A stretch of 13,141 nt of DNA, taken from NCBI GenBank assembly GCA_016618085.1, contig JABLTG010000290.1:1-13141 (forward strand). Reading direction: 5' to 3'. The notes under the pieces are model-generated. The model made no database searches. It was given only the letters and a program-made list of their open reading frames with translations, and was not told where the DNA came from. The position numbers were made by a program, and so were the translations under genes. This document shows positions 1-6,167 of the stretch, in pieces. The stretch is from Neovahlkampfia damariscottae. Taxonomy: Eukaryota; Heterolobosea; Selenaionea; Neovahlkampfiida; Neovahlkampfiidae. The number at the start of each line of letters is the position of its first letter. The stretch's first letter is position 1.

Positions 1-2
1 CA

Positions 3-113
3 GATTACACAACGGTATATGATACATCTTCTATTACATTAGAGCAATTGGCGGAAAGAGTGAGAGCATTGCAGTATATTTTAGGAGAACAAGGATTATT
101 AAATAACACGTAA
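3..113 (+). CDS. C-terminal end of an unidentified viral-element protein (partial)
   Basis: An open frame enters from the left edge and ends at TAA 111-113, giving 36 residues. The tail is helical and leucine/glutamate-rich (LEQLAERVRALQYILGEQG), compatible with a short amphipathic or coiled-coil end. Only 25 bp separate its stop from the next ATG, on the same strand and in the same tight style as the genes that follow. It is therefore probably another structural gene of the same Polinton-like element. Its function cannot be read from so little sequence. The frame was chosen because it is uninterrupted and ends just before the next promoter motif. Confidence 0.55.
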   Translation, partial: DYTTVYDTSSITLEQLAERVRALQYILGEQGLLNNT

Positions 114-128
114 ATATTTTATATCTGA

Positions 129-138
129 ATATAATATA
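129..138 (+). promoter_or_regulatory. TATA-rich viral promoter-like motif before the penton gene
   Basis: The stretch AATATAATATA abuts the ATG at 139. A similar TATA-type motif abuts the starts of four other genes of the element (881, 2126, 2791 and, on the minus strand, 3508), but none of the host genes in this window. Inferred to be a shared, probably late, viral promoter. Pure AT-richness is the alternative explanation. Confidence 0.4.
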
Positions 139-864
139 ATGAACAAAACAACAGTAATATTAGATAGTTCCCAAAGAGATGTATTGGATGTTAGTAATAG
201 TAAATGGACATACAAACCAAAATCACCATTTTTAAATGTTAAAAGAATTAAATTAATTGGTTGCATTATTCCAAATAGTCAATATATAATCAATGATAAC
301 AATAAAACATTAACAGTAGAAGCATTAAGCACAGATTATACATTTACATTGACAAAAGGATTTTACACCCCTTCAACTTTGGCAACAGAATTACAAACAC
401 AATTGAATACTAATGGTTTCAGTTCCACATTTACAGTATCACAAAGTAGCACAACTAATAAATTTAGAATTCAATCAACTGTTTCAGTAATTTTAAAATT
501 TTCTCAAAATACAAGTTTAGGGAAAATATTGGGATTTGGATCATCAAATACATCATCAACAATGGATATAACAGGAACCAATATTCATAATTTATCTGGA
601 ACAAAATATTATAAATTAAGAATTGAAGAAACATATAATTTTATTGATAGCAACATAAAAAAAATAAATGGAAGTTTTATTATTCCAAATAATGTAAATT
701 CAGGAGAATATAATTACATTACAGAAAATACAAACATTATAAACGAAATTGAAAATAGTCAGGATAGAATTGATAAATTAACTATAGAATTATTTGATGA
801 TGAAAATAATTATGTTGATTTAAATGGTATTGATTATATTTTATTTTTTACAATTGAAAATTAA
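139..864 (+). CDS. Probable minor capsid / penton protein of a Polinton-like element
   Basis: This is a 241-residue intronless protein with no membrane segment. It begins with an ILDSSQRD motif (about residues 7-14). It then has alternating short beta-strand segments with a conserved-looking order: W-x-Y (24-26), an IPNSQYII segment (45-52), N-x-T-L, a GFYTPSTLATELQTQLN helix (74-90), and a late LGFG turn (about 131-134). This order (a hydrophobic 'I-P-N/H-x-Y' strand, then 'Y-T-x-x-x-L-x-x-x-L-Q-x-x-L-N') resembles minor capsid/penton single-jelly-roll proteins of Polintons, Polinton-like viruses and giant viruses. That is recognition by eye, not by search. It lies immediately upstream (26 bp) of the major capsid gene, and penton-MCP adjacency is usual in these elements. 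It is somewhat shorter than many virophage pentons. Alternative: another virion structural protein. Confidence 0.6.
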   Translation: MNKTTVILDSSQRDVLDVSNSKWTYKPKSPFLNVKRIKLIGCIIPNSQYIINDNNKTLTVEALSTDYTFTLTKGFYTPSTLATELQTQLNTNGFSSTFTVSQSSTTNKFRIQSTVSVILKFSQNTSLGKILGFGSSNTSSTMDITGTNIHNLSGTKYYKLRIEETYNFIDSNIKKINGSFIIPNNVNSGEYNYITENTNIINEIENSQDRIDKLTIELFDDENNYVDLNGIDYILFFTIEN

Positions 865-880
865 TTTTATTTTGTTAATG

Positions 881-890
881 TATAGTATAA
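881..890 (+). promoter_or_regulatory. TATA-rich viral promoter-like motif before the major capsid gene
   Basis: TATAGTATAA sits directly against the ATG at 891, inside the 26-bp gap after the penton gene. It matches the placement and composition of the motifs before the other genes of the block. Confidence 0.4.
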
Positions 891-2105
891 ATGAACAACG
901 ATAGTTTTTTTGACAATGACCAATTACATCTCTTGCAACATACTCAAAATGGTAAATATATTGGTGAAGTTGTAAATGAAAATGTAAAAGCAACACCAAC
1001 AACAACACCTGATTTTGGTGAAGTATTGCGATATACTTTGAAAAAATCTGGAAATGACGTTTATGATTGTGGTGACCTTGTTTTTGTCATTTCGCCAATT
1101 ACAGGTTCTGGTGGAACTTATATAAGGGCTGTCAATGCTTTAGCCTTATTTTTAGCTTATAAATTTGAATTTGTGCAAAATAACAATACTGTGGAAGAAG
1201 TTACACCAGAAGCAGTTTTTCAAAATATCAAAAATTATTTAGATTCTGATAAATACGCTTCTATTTCAACAAAATTAGGTATTGATACACAAACAAATAG
1301 AAACACATTAGCAGGAAGTGCTCAAACATTTGCAATTCCATTAAATATACTTTTTGCAACATTTCAAAGACAAATGGATTTAGCACAAATTAATGATGAT
1401 GCTGAAATAAAAGTATATTTAAGAAAAGATAAAGAATATTGTATTCAAACAGATAAAACTTCACCTACATTTTCAATTACGAATACATATCTTGATATGC
1501 AATATATTAGACCAAAAAAGTCAATTCTTGATGTAAGCAGACAATTACGTGAAAAAAATGGATGGAATTATTACGCTGTCGGTCATACAGTTGTGACGAA
1601 AGCAATTAGTTCTGGTTCCACATCTGTGAGTTTGTCATTACCTTCACTTCTTAATAAAAGAGTAATTGATTTATGTGGAATGTTAAGAGCTTCGGCATTG
1701 AAGGATACGGCTAATTCATCCGATTATACTGACACTTTAATAGCACCAACAAGTTTTAATTTAAAATCTGGAAATAAACACCTCGCTTATGGTCTTCAAG
1801 ACGACATTACCAAAACATATTATGATAGAGTAATTTTACCACGTTTAGAAATGCCTGGACATAAAAATTTATTATCAGGTGTTGCTTCTGCTGGTAATGA
1901 ATTTATTATTAGTTTTGCAAATGACCATCAAGTTGAATCATCTGAAAGTAAAAGATATCACGGTAGTAGATTTTTTGATGAGAACGATGTTGAATTAACT
2001 GTTAATTTCCCAAGTTTAGCCGCAAAAACTGATATTATAGTGATTATTAGAACTGCTGAAAGAATTGTAATTAAGAATGGTGATTTTTACAATTTAAAAA
2101 AATAA
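891..2105 (+). CDS. Probable double-jelly-roll major capsid protein (compact)
   Basis: This is a 404-residue beta-rich protein with no membrane segment or enzymatic motif. Features consistent with a double-jelly-roll capsid protein of the Polinton/virophage/NCLDV lineage are an N-terminal strand-rich domain to about residue 190 and the central signature FAIPLNILFATFQRQ followed by an acidic 'INDDAEIKVYLR' strand (about 144-174), which resembles the 'IPL...F...LP...L...EI.I' signature. A second strand-rich domain follows, including RVILPRLEMPGH (about 315-326), and the final strands end in IIVIIRTAERIVIKNGDFY. The context supports it: a penton-like gene upstream and a packaging ATPase 32 bp downstream. 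At about 400 residues it is short for Polinton-like virus capsids, which are often 500 or more. The assignment rests on this pattern and on synteny, not on a database match. Confidence 0.62.
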   Translation: MNNDSFFDNDQLHLLQHTQNGKYIGEVVNENVKATPTTTPDFGEVLRYTLKKSGNDVYDCGDLVFVISPITGSGGTYIRAVNALALFLAYKFEFVQNNNTVEEVTPEAVFQNIKNYLDSDKYASISTKLGIDTQTNRNTLAGSAQTFAIPLNILFATFQRQMDLAQINDDAEIKVYLRKDKEYCIQTDKTSPTFSITNTYLDMQYIRPKKSILDVSRQLREKNGWNYYAVGHTVVTKAISSGSTSVSLSLPSLLNKRVIDLCGMLRASALKDTANSSDYTDTLIAPTSFNLKSGNKHLAYGLQDDITKTYYDRVILPRLEMPGHKNLLSGVASAGNEFIISFANDHQVESSESKRYHGSRFFDENDVELTVNFPSLAAKTDIIVIIRTAERIVIKNGDFYNLKK

Positions 2106-2125
2106 TTTATTTTAATATACTTCAA

Positions 2126-2135
2126 TATTATATTA
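2126..2135 (+). promoter_or_regulatory. TATA-rich viral promoter-like motif before the packaging ATPase gene
   Basis: TATTATATTA lies 2 bp before the ATG at 2138 and fills much of the 32-bp gap after the capsid gene. It belongs to the same motif class as those before the neighbouring genes. Confidence 0.35.
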
Positions 2136-2137
2136 AA

Positions 2138-2779
2138 ATGGAACGGTTAATAAATGATACACCTTACATATCCATAATTTGTGCGCCTCCAAAAAGTGGA
2201 AAAACATATTTGATAAAATATTTGCTAAATGAAATGTTTAAGAAAAAAAAGTTAAAATATGGTCTTGTATTTTGCCCAACCAAATTTACAGGAGCATATG
2301 ATTTTTTACCTAATGAGTTTGTCCATTCAAGATATAATGAAAATACATTAATTAAATTTTACAATATTCAAATTGCACAACAAAAGAAAAATAAAAAGGC
2401 TGAACCTGCATTTATCATTTTTGATGATTGTATCGGTTCCATTAACTTTCAAAGTGAAATAATGAGTAGATTGACATCAACATATAGACATCCAAATTTT
2501 ACATTAATATTTACAACTCAATACATACATAAAATACCAACAACCATAAGGGAATGTGCAACATATTTTATTACTTTTAAACAAACAAAAGAAAATACAT
2601 TTAAATCAATTCAAGATAATTTTATGAATGATAAAACAATTAAAGATGTTAAAAAATTCATTATTGATAATACTCATAACTATAATTTTATTATTGTAGA
2701 AGTATTAGAAGATGATGACCAAAAATATCACATTGAAAGAGTGCCAGAGAAATATAAGGCAATTAAAATTAAATATTAA
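2138..2779 (+). CDS. FtsK/HerA-superfamily (A32-like) DNA-packaging ATPase
   Basis: This is a 213-residue intronless protein with the full signature of the small viral genome-packaging ATPases. The Walker A motif APPKSGKT is at residues 16-23. A Walker B motif, AFIIFDDCIG, is at 91-100 with adjacent acidic residues. A strand ending in FTTQ (125-128) supplies the sensor glutamine, followed by IHKIPTTIREC, whose arginine (138) sits where the conserved basic residue of the family lies. In Polinton-like viruses, virophages and giant viruses this enzyme uses ATP hydrolysis to drive genomic DNA into the preformed capsid. The length matches a minimal A32-type domain with a short lysine-rich C-terminal extension. 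It follows the capsid gene in the same orientation, completing a penton-MCP-ATPase module. This is the most secure viral assignment in the window. Confidence 0.88.
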   Translation: MERLINDTPYISIICAPPKSGKTYLIKYLLNEMFKKKKLKYGLVFCPTKFTGAYDFLPNEFVHSRYNENTLIKFYNIQIAQQKKNKKAEPAFIIFDDCIGSINFQSEIMSRLTSTYRHPNFTLIFTTQYIHKIPTTIRECATYFITFKQTKENTFKSIQDNFMNDKTIKDVKKFIIDNTHNYNFIIVEVLEDDDQKYHIERVPEKYKAIKIKY

Positions 2780-2790
2780 TTTAAATCACA

Positions 2791-2800
2791 TTATAATATA
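2791..2800 (+). promoter_or_regulatory. TATA-rich viral promoter-like motif before the small membrane protein gene
   Basis: TTATAATATA directly precedes the ATG at 2802 in the 22-bp gap after the ATPase stop. Its position decides the start of the next gene: an upstream in-frame ATG at 2712 would overlap the ATPase gene and lack this motif. Confidence 0.35.
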
Positions 2801-2801
2801 T

Positions 2802-3071
2802 ATGACAATCGAACTGACAATTTTAATTATTATAACTTCAGCAGGTTTAATTACATCATTAATTTCGCCTATTGTTATCGGAGTTGTTGAATTTAGCAAA
2901 AGAATAGAAAAATCTAGTTGTTGCGGTTCAAATGTTGAGTTATCCCCTTCCCAAATACACGAGGAAATAAAAAAAACAACTTCCGAGCATCAAATAAAAA
3001 TAAATGAGCAAAATGAACAAATTGATAAAATCCTTAATTTCATCAATGAGAAAAAAACAATAAATATTTAA
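2802..3071 (+). CDS. Small single-span membrane protein with C-terminal coiled coil (unknown function)
   Basis: This is an 89-residue protein. Residues 4-29 are one long hydrophobic segment of isoleucine, leucine and valine with a proline at 23. A basic patch (FSKRIEK, 31-37) follows, suggesting a cytoplasmic side after the membrane. A CC pair (40-41) comes next, and then a charged helical tail (about 52-86) rich in E, K, Q and I with heptad-like spacing (IHEEIKK, IKINEQNEQIDKIL). I chose the ATG at 2802 rather than 2712 because it avoids overlap with the ATPase and is preceded by the TATA motif. Small membrane proteins of this layout occur in virophages and Polinton-like viruses as minor virion or membrane-interacting components. 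No specific family is recognised. Its stop is 13 bp from the stop of the next, convergent gene. Confidence 0.65.
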   Translation: MTIELTILIIITSAGLITSLISPIVIGVVEFSKRIEKSSCCGSNVELSPSQIHEEIKKTTSEHQIKINEQNEQIDKILNFINEKKTINI

Positions 3072-3084
3072 CTCAATTTAAATA

Positions 3085-3507
3085 TCATAAAGGAAAAGCA
3101 TTTACACCTCCATTAAAAATATATTCATCATCACTCTCATACACATAAAGCAATGTATTATCTGGTATATGATTCAAATGGTCAATTAAATGTGGATATT
3201 TTATTTCCATGAGTTTTATTTCTTTATCTGTTAAACTCCATCTACGATAAGGATAATCAAATATATTAGAAAAATAATCATTAATATTCTCAATATTTAT
3301 AAAATAAGACCAATAACGTTCTTTATCAAATGGCTCATCTAACTCTTGTATTGAGTCTAATCTTTCCTTTACAAGTTCTTTTTTTGGATCCTTTAGGCTA
3401 CTTGCAATTAAACATATAACAATATTTCTTAATTTACTGTATTCTTGTATGATTAATAATTGTAATGTTTTCATTTTCCGTTCATCTGCTCTACTTGGGT
3501 ATTTCAT
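3085..3507 (-). CDS. Hypothetical protein of the viral element (orphan, 140 aa)
   Basis: This is a 140-residue protein on the opposite strand, tail-to-tail with the small membrane protein gene. The start is set at the ATG at 3507. A longer reading would need a TTG, and the TATA-rich motif ends right at this ATG. The N-terminal half is helical and basic (ERKMKTLQLLIIQEYSKLRN...), followed by an aromatic, acidic middle (ERYWSYFINIENINDYFSN) and a YPYRRWSLTDKEIKLME segment (about 87-103). The end is DDEYIFNGGVNAFPL. There is no membrane segment, metal-binding pattern or nucleotide-binding motif. The matching promoter style, lack of introns and spacing place it in the viral element rather than the host. 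No function can be proposed from the sequence. Confidence 0.6.
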   Translation of the reverse strand: MKYPSRADERKMKTLQLLIIQEYSKLRNIVICLIASSLKDPKKELVKERLDSIQELDEPFDKERYWSYFINIENINDYFSNIFDYPYRRWSLTDKEIKLMEIKYPHLIDHLNHIPDNTLLYVYESDDEYIFNGGVNAFPL

Positions 3508-3526
3508 TATAATAATATTATATATT
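3508..3526 (-). promoter_or_regulatory. TATA-rich viral promoter-like motif for the minus-strand orphan gene
   Basis: Read on the minus strand this is an AATATATAATATTATTATA tract ending exactly at the ATG at 3507. It is the same kind of motif as before the four plus-strand viral genes. Its presence on the other strand argues that it belongs to gene starts rather than to local background. Confidence 0.4.
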
Positions 3527-3842
3527 AAACCCAATTCAATTTTTTTTCAAATAATAATTAATATTATTTGACTCTTTAAATTATTCATTTTTTTCTATTT
3601 TAATTTTACTCAGACATTTAAATGTTCAAAATTTTCTTTGTTTCATCCGTATGTTTTTCTCTTTGTTTTCTTAATCTTTAAAATATTTATTAAAGTGCTC
3701 TTTTTTTTCAATTTGGTTTTAAAATTATTTTTTGGCATTGAATTGATGGTTATATTATTGCAAAAAAAATTTAAACAAAAATCCAAAGTTTTTTGGTTGA
3801 CAATTTTCTGAGCCACTCCGAAAAAAATTTTTTAATCATTTA
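3527..3842. other. Gene-free stretch holding the probable virus/host junction
   Basis: About 315 AT-rich bases lie between the last viral gene start and the end of the host Nudix gene. T-runs and A-runs dominate. A short inverted pair CTTTAA/TTAAAG occurs near 3676-3695. I found no coding frame or tRNA here. The right terminus of the integrated element should lie in this interval, with the Nudix 3' untranslated region on its right. A terminal inverted repeat or target duplication cannot be recognised without the left end of the element. Confidence 0.45.
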
Positions 3843-4748
3843 TTATTCCCAAATAGAATTTGAAAATTTCTCATCATAGTATGTCTTCTTTGATTTAAAG
3901 TTATCTTTACTCACCCATTCGTAAGAATCAAATTCTGAATCAGGACCCTTTAATTTTTCTTCTGTACATGTGTTTATCTCATTTTTTTGCTTGTCATCAT
4001 CATCATCATCATCTACATTATAGATCCAAAAAATCTGTTTTTTTTTTGGGTTAGATGGATCTTTCAAGCTGAATCTTCTTTTACTTTGTTTTTGTTTAAA
4101 ATTTTTGAAGCCAATTTCTTCGCCGCACTCTCTTTTTAGGACTTCCTCTTCTTCCTCATTTTCTTCAACTCCGCCTCCTGGAAGACAATAATGTTTTTCA
4201 CCATTTGGTTTGGCTTCAAGATTTGGAGCAGCATTATTTATCTTGGATTTCAAATCTTTGAAAGTAAAAGTATTTCTTGATTTGCATTCAAACAATTTTT
4301 TAAAACCAAACATGGACTTCGCATCTTTTTCAATTCCATCTTTTTCACTTAAAATACCTTCAATTAATTTTTTCTCATCATCAGTGATATTTTCCACGTC
4401 TAGTCTTTTTTTCTTAAATTTAAAGCTATGAAATTCCCAAGAGTTTTTATTCAAAAGCAAAAATATTTCTTGTTTCCATTTGAAAATACAGTAACACCTC
4501 GGTGAGTCAGTTTTTTTTTTGAATTCAGTTTTTCTTTTGAATTTGGGTTTTTTTGGAGTAGTTGTCCATCCAACTTCATCCTCTTTTTCATCTTGTGATA
4601 CTTCATCTCCTTTTTCTTGTTTTTCATCATTTGAACCTTGGTCTTCGTCATTATATTCATTTTGTTCTTGTCCAAATTCATCTTTTGAGGATTTGATTCT
4701 TTCTTCCTCCAGAAATAATGAGTAAGGGTTGTATGTTGGTGATGACAT
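3843..4748 (-). CDS. Nudix hydrolase with acidic N-terminal extension
   Basis: This is a 301-residue single-exon protein. The Nudix box is complete: G192 to F214 fits G-x5-E-x7-R-E-U-x-E-E-x-G-U, with the metal-binding glutamates of the R-E-C-G-E-E core. Enzymes with this box hydrolyse a nucleoside diphosphate linked to another group, using Mg2+ or Mn2+. Nothing here identifies the substrate. The ATG at 4748 is used; a seven-codon longer reading would start at TTG. The N-terminal 60 or so residues are acidic low complexity, then lysine-rich. The fold seems to begin near residue 82 (RCYCIFKWKQEIFLLLNK), and about 60 extra residues separate that strand from the region before the Nudix box. A run of seven Asp (about 246-252) lies in the second half. 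It is probably a host gene, separated from the viral block by a gene-free stretch, with no viral-type TATA motif at its start. Confidence 0.8.
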   Translation of the reverse strand: MSSPTYNPYSLFLEEERIKSSKDEFGQEQNEYNDEDQGSNDEKQEKGDEVSQDEKEDEVGWTTTPKKPKFKRKTEFKKKTDSPRCYCIFKWKQEIFLLLNKNSWEFHSFKFKKKRLDVENITDDEKKLIEGILSEKDGIEKDAKSMFGFKKLFECKSRNTFTFKDLKSKINNAAPNLEAKPNGEKHYCLPGGGVEENEEEEEVLKRECGEEIGFKNFKQKQSKRRFSLKDPSNPKKKQIFWIYNVDDDDDDDKQKNEINTCTEEKLKGPDSEFDSYEWVSKDNFKSKKTYYDEKFSNSIWE

Positions 4749-5359
4749 AAATTTGGAAAAAATGGCCAATCCAATCGTTCAAAATCTCCAATTAGAAAGT
4801 TTCAAATCTCCAAACTCGTAGTTTTCATTACCCATAATTTTAGACCAACAAAAAAGCAATATAACGGACCAACAAATTTTCAGAAACCAAAATGAAAAAT
4901 TATGGATAACAAAAAGAAAGAAGGTAACTAATATTTTCAAATGACAAAAAACCGCCGAGTTGAGGCGTGAGACGGCATGAAAATGGGTCAGGGGATAACG
5001 GGGGATTTGGTCAAAAAAAATGAAAAATCCGCGAAAATCGTCTTTTTTTACTTCCTGGGGTGAAAATAAAAAAAAGTTAAAACGATTTCCGGACTTTCTG
5101 CCTCTACTACTCACTACTCATTCACCAAAAACCATACTTATTTGAAATAACACCACTTATTTCTGATTAACCACACTTATTCGGAAATAAGTCTTTTTAT
5201 TGGTAAAAAACCATTTCGTTCGGTTGAAACCATGGACTTTAAGTTGAAAACTAAGGTTTTTTAGAATAACGTGACTAATTACATAGGAGTCTTAATAATT
5301 CCTTTTTTGAATCAATTTGATTGGTTGTTTGTTTTTTTTTCACACCGGAGTTGAAGAAA
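4749..5359. promoter_or_regulatory. Divergent promoter region between Nudix and peroxiredoxin genes
   Basis: This 611-bp stretch separates two divergently transcribed genes. The left half is mixed sequence with a patch at about 4952-5010 (ACCGCCGAG, GGCGTGAGACGGC, GGGGATAACGGGG) that is visibly richer in G+C than its surroundings. An AAATCGT/ACGATTT inverted pair follows (about 5035-5093). Near 5104 there is a small ACTACTC tandem. The right half has three palindromic ACTTATT repeats, listed separately. The long frame across 4779-5114 (minus) lacks an ATG start and resembles no protein, so I treat it as non-coding. Confidence 0.5.
5136..5191. repeat. Three ~20-bp spaced ACTTATT palindromic repeats
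   Basis: ACTTATTT occurs at 5136-5143 and 5155-5162, and ACTTATTC at 5175-5182, at intervals of 19 and 20 bp. Copy 1 is a perfect palindrome, TTATTTGAAATAA (5138-5150). Copy 3 forms CTTATT-CGGA-AATAAG (5176-5191). Copy 2 is an imperfect palindrome. The set lies about 170-225 bp upstream of the peroxiredoxin ATG and could be a helically phased binding site for a dimeric factor. This is inference. Confidence 0.5.
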
Positions 5360-6086
5360 ATGTCAAAAAGAAAAACATTGGAAACTGAAGAAATGAATGC
5401 TTCAAAAAAAATTAAACTTACAGAAGAAACAAAACAAAGAACAAAAGTACAATTAAACAAACAAGCACCTCACTTTAAAAAAGATTGTGTCATCAATGGT
5501 GCTTTCAAAACTATTGATTTATCAGATTACAAAGGAAAATATGTTTTATTATTTTTTTATCCTTTGGATTTTACGTAAGTCATTTTTCACTTTTTAAAAA
5601 TTTCACACAAAAAGTTTTGTTTGTCCAACTGAAATACTTGCTTTTAATGATGCTCATGAAGAATTCCAAAAAATAAATTGTGAAATTTTAGGTGTCAGTT
5701 GCGATAGTAAATTTTCACATCTTGCATGGACAAAAACAAATAAGAAAGAAGGTGGAATCGGAAATATTTCTTTTCCACTGATTTCTGATTTTGATAAGAC
5801 AATGGCAGAAGACTATAGAGTTCTAGTTCCAAATGATTCAGACGATTCAGGCGTAACTTATCGTGGTTCTTTTTTAATTGATCCAAATCAAAATGTCAGA
5901 CAAATTACAATTAATGATTTACCTGTTGGAAGAAATGTTGAAGAATCATTACGTTTAGTTCGTGCTTTTCAATATGTTGAAGAATTTGGTGAAGTTTGTC
6001 CTGCCAATTGGAAAAAAAAAGGTGATTTGACAATTAAACCAGATCCAACAAAAAGTAAAGAGTATTTTGAAAAAGCAAATAAATAA
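5360..6086 (+). CDS. Typical 2-Cys peroxiredoxin (2 exons)
   Basis: Exons 5360-5574 and 5615-6086 are joined across a 40-nt GTAAGT...AG intron and give 228 residues; the junction falls inside the Thr codon before FVCPTE. The protein reduces H2O2 and organic peroxides using thioredoxin-type electrons. The peroxidatic cysteine is C75 in DFTFVCPTE and the resolving cysteine is C200 in [22 protein letters not shown] (154-167) and the GGIG loop (118-121) are present, and the C-terminus ends [12 protein letters not shown](L/I)G plus YF is the signature of the overoxidation-sensitive eukaryotic class. A lysine-rich extension of about 30 residues precedes the fold ([10 protein letters not shown]...SKKIKL), unlike a secretion or mitochondrial signal, and may be nuclear-targeting. 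The ATG at 5360 is the first in frame; earlier codons would need TTG. The LIM gene follows 81 bp downstream on the same strand. Confidence 0.93.
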
Positions 6087-6167
6087 TAATTCTTTCTACT
6101 TGACCCATTGATCCCTATTGGTTCATTGTTTTTCATCCAATCGTTTGTTTTTTTGAGCTCTGGTCTC

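Noticed and set aside
2712-3071. Longer 119-residue version of the small membrane protein
   Set aside because: It would overlap the ATPase gene by 68 bp and places a charged segment before the membrane span. The ATG at 2802 has the TATA-type motif directly before it.
3994-4011. CAT trinucleotide repeat
   Set aside because: It is the coding sequence of the poly-Asp run in the Nudix protein, not an independent satellite.
4779-5114. 111-residue minus-strand frame upstream of the Nudix gene
   Set aside because: It starts at GTG, has no recognisable motif, is rich in Phe/Leu/Trp from T-tracts and lies in the divergent promoter region.
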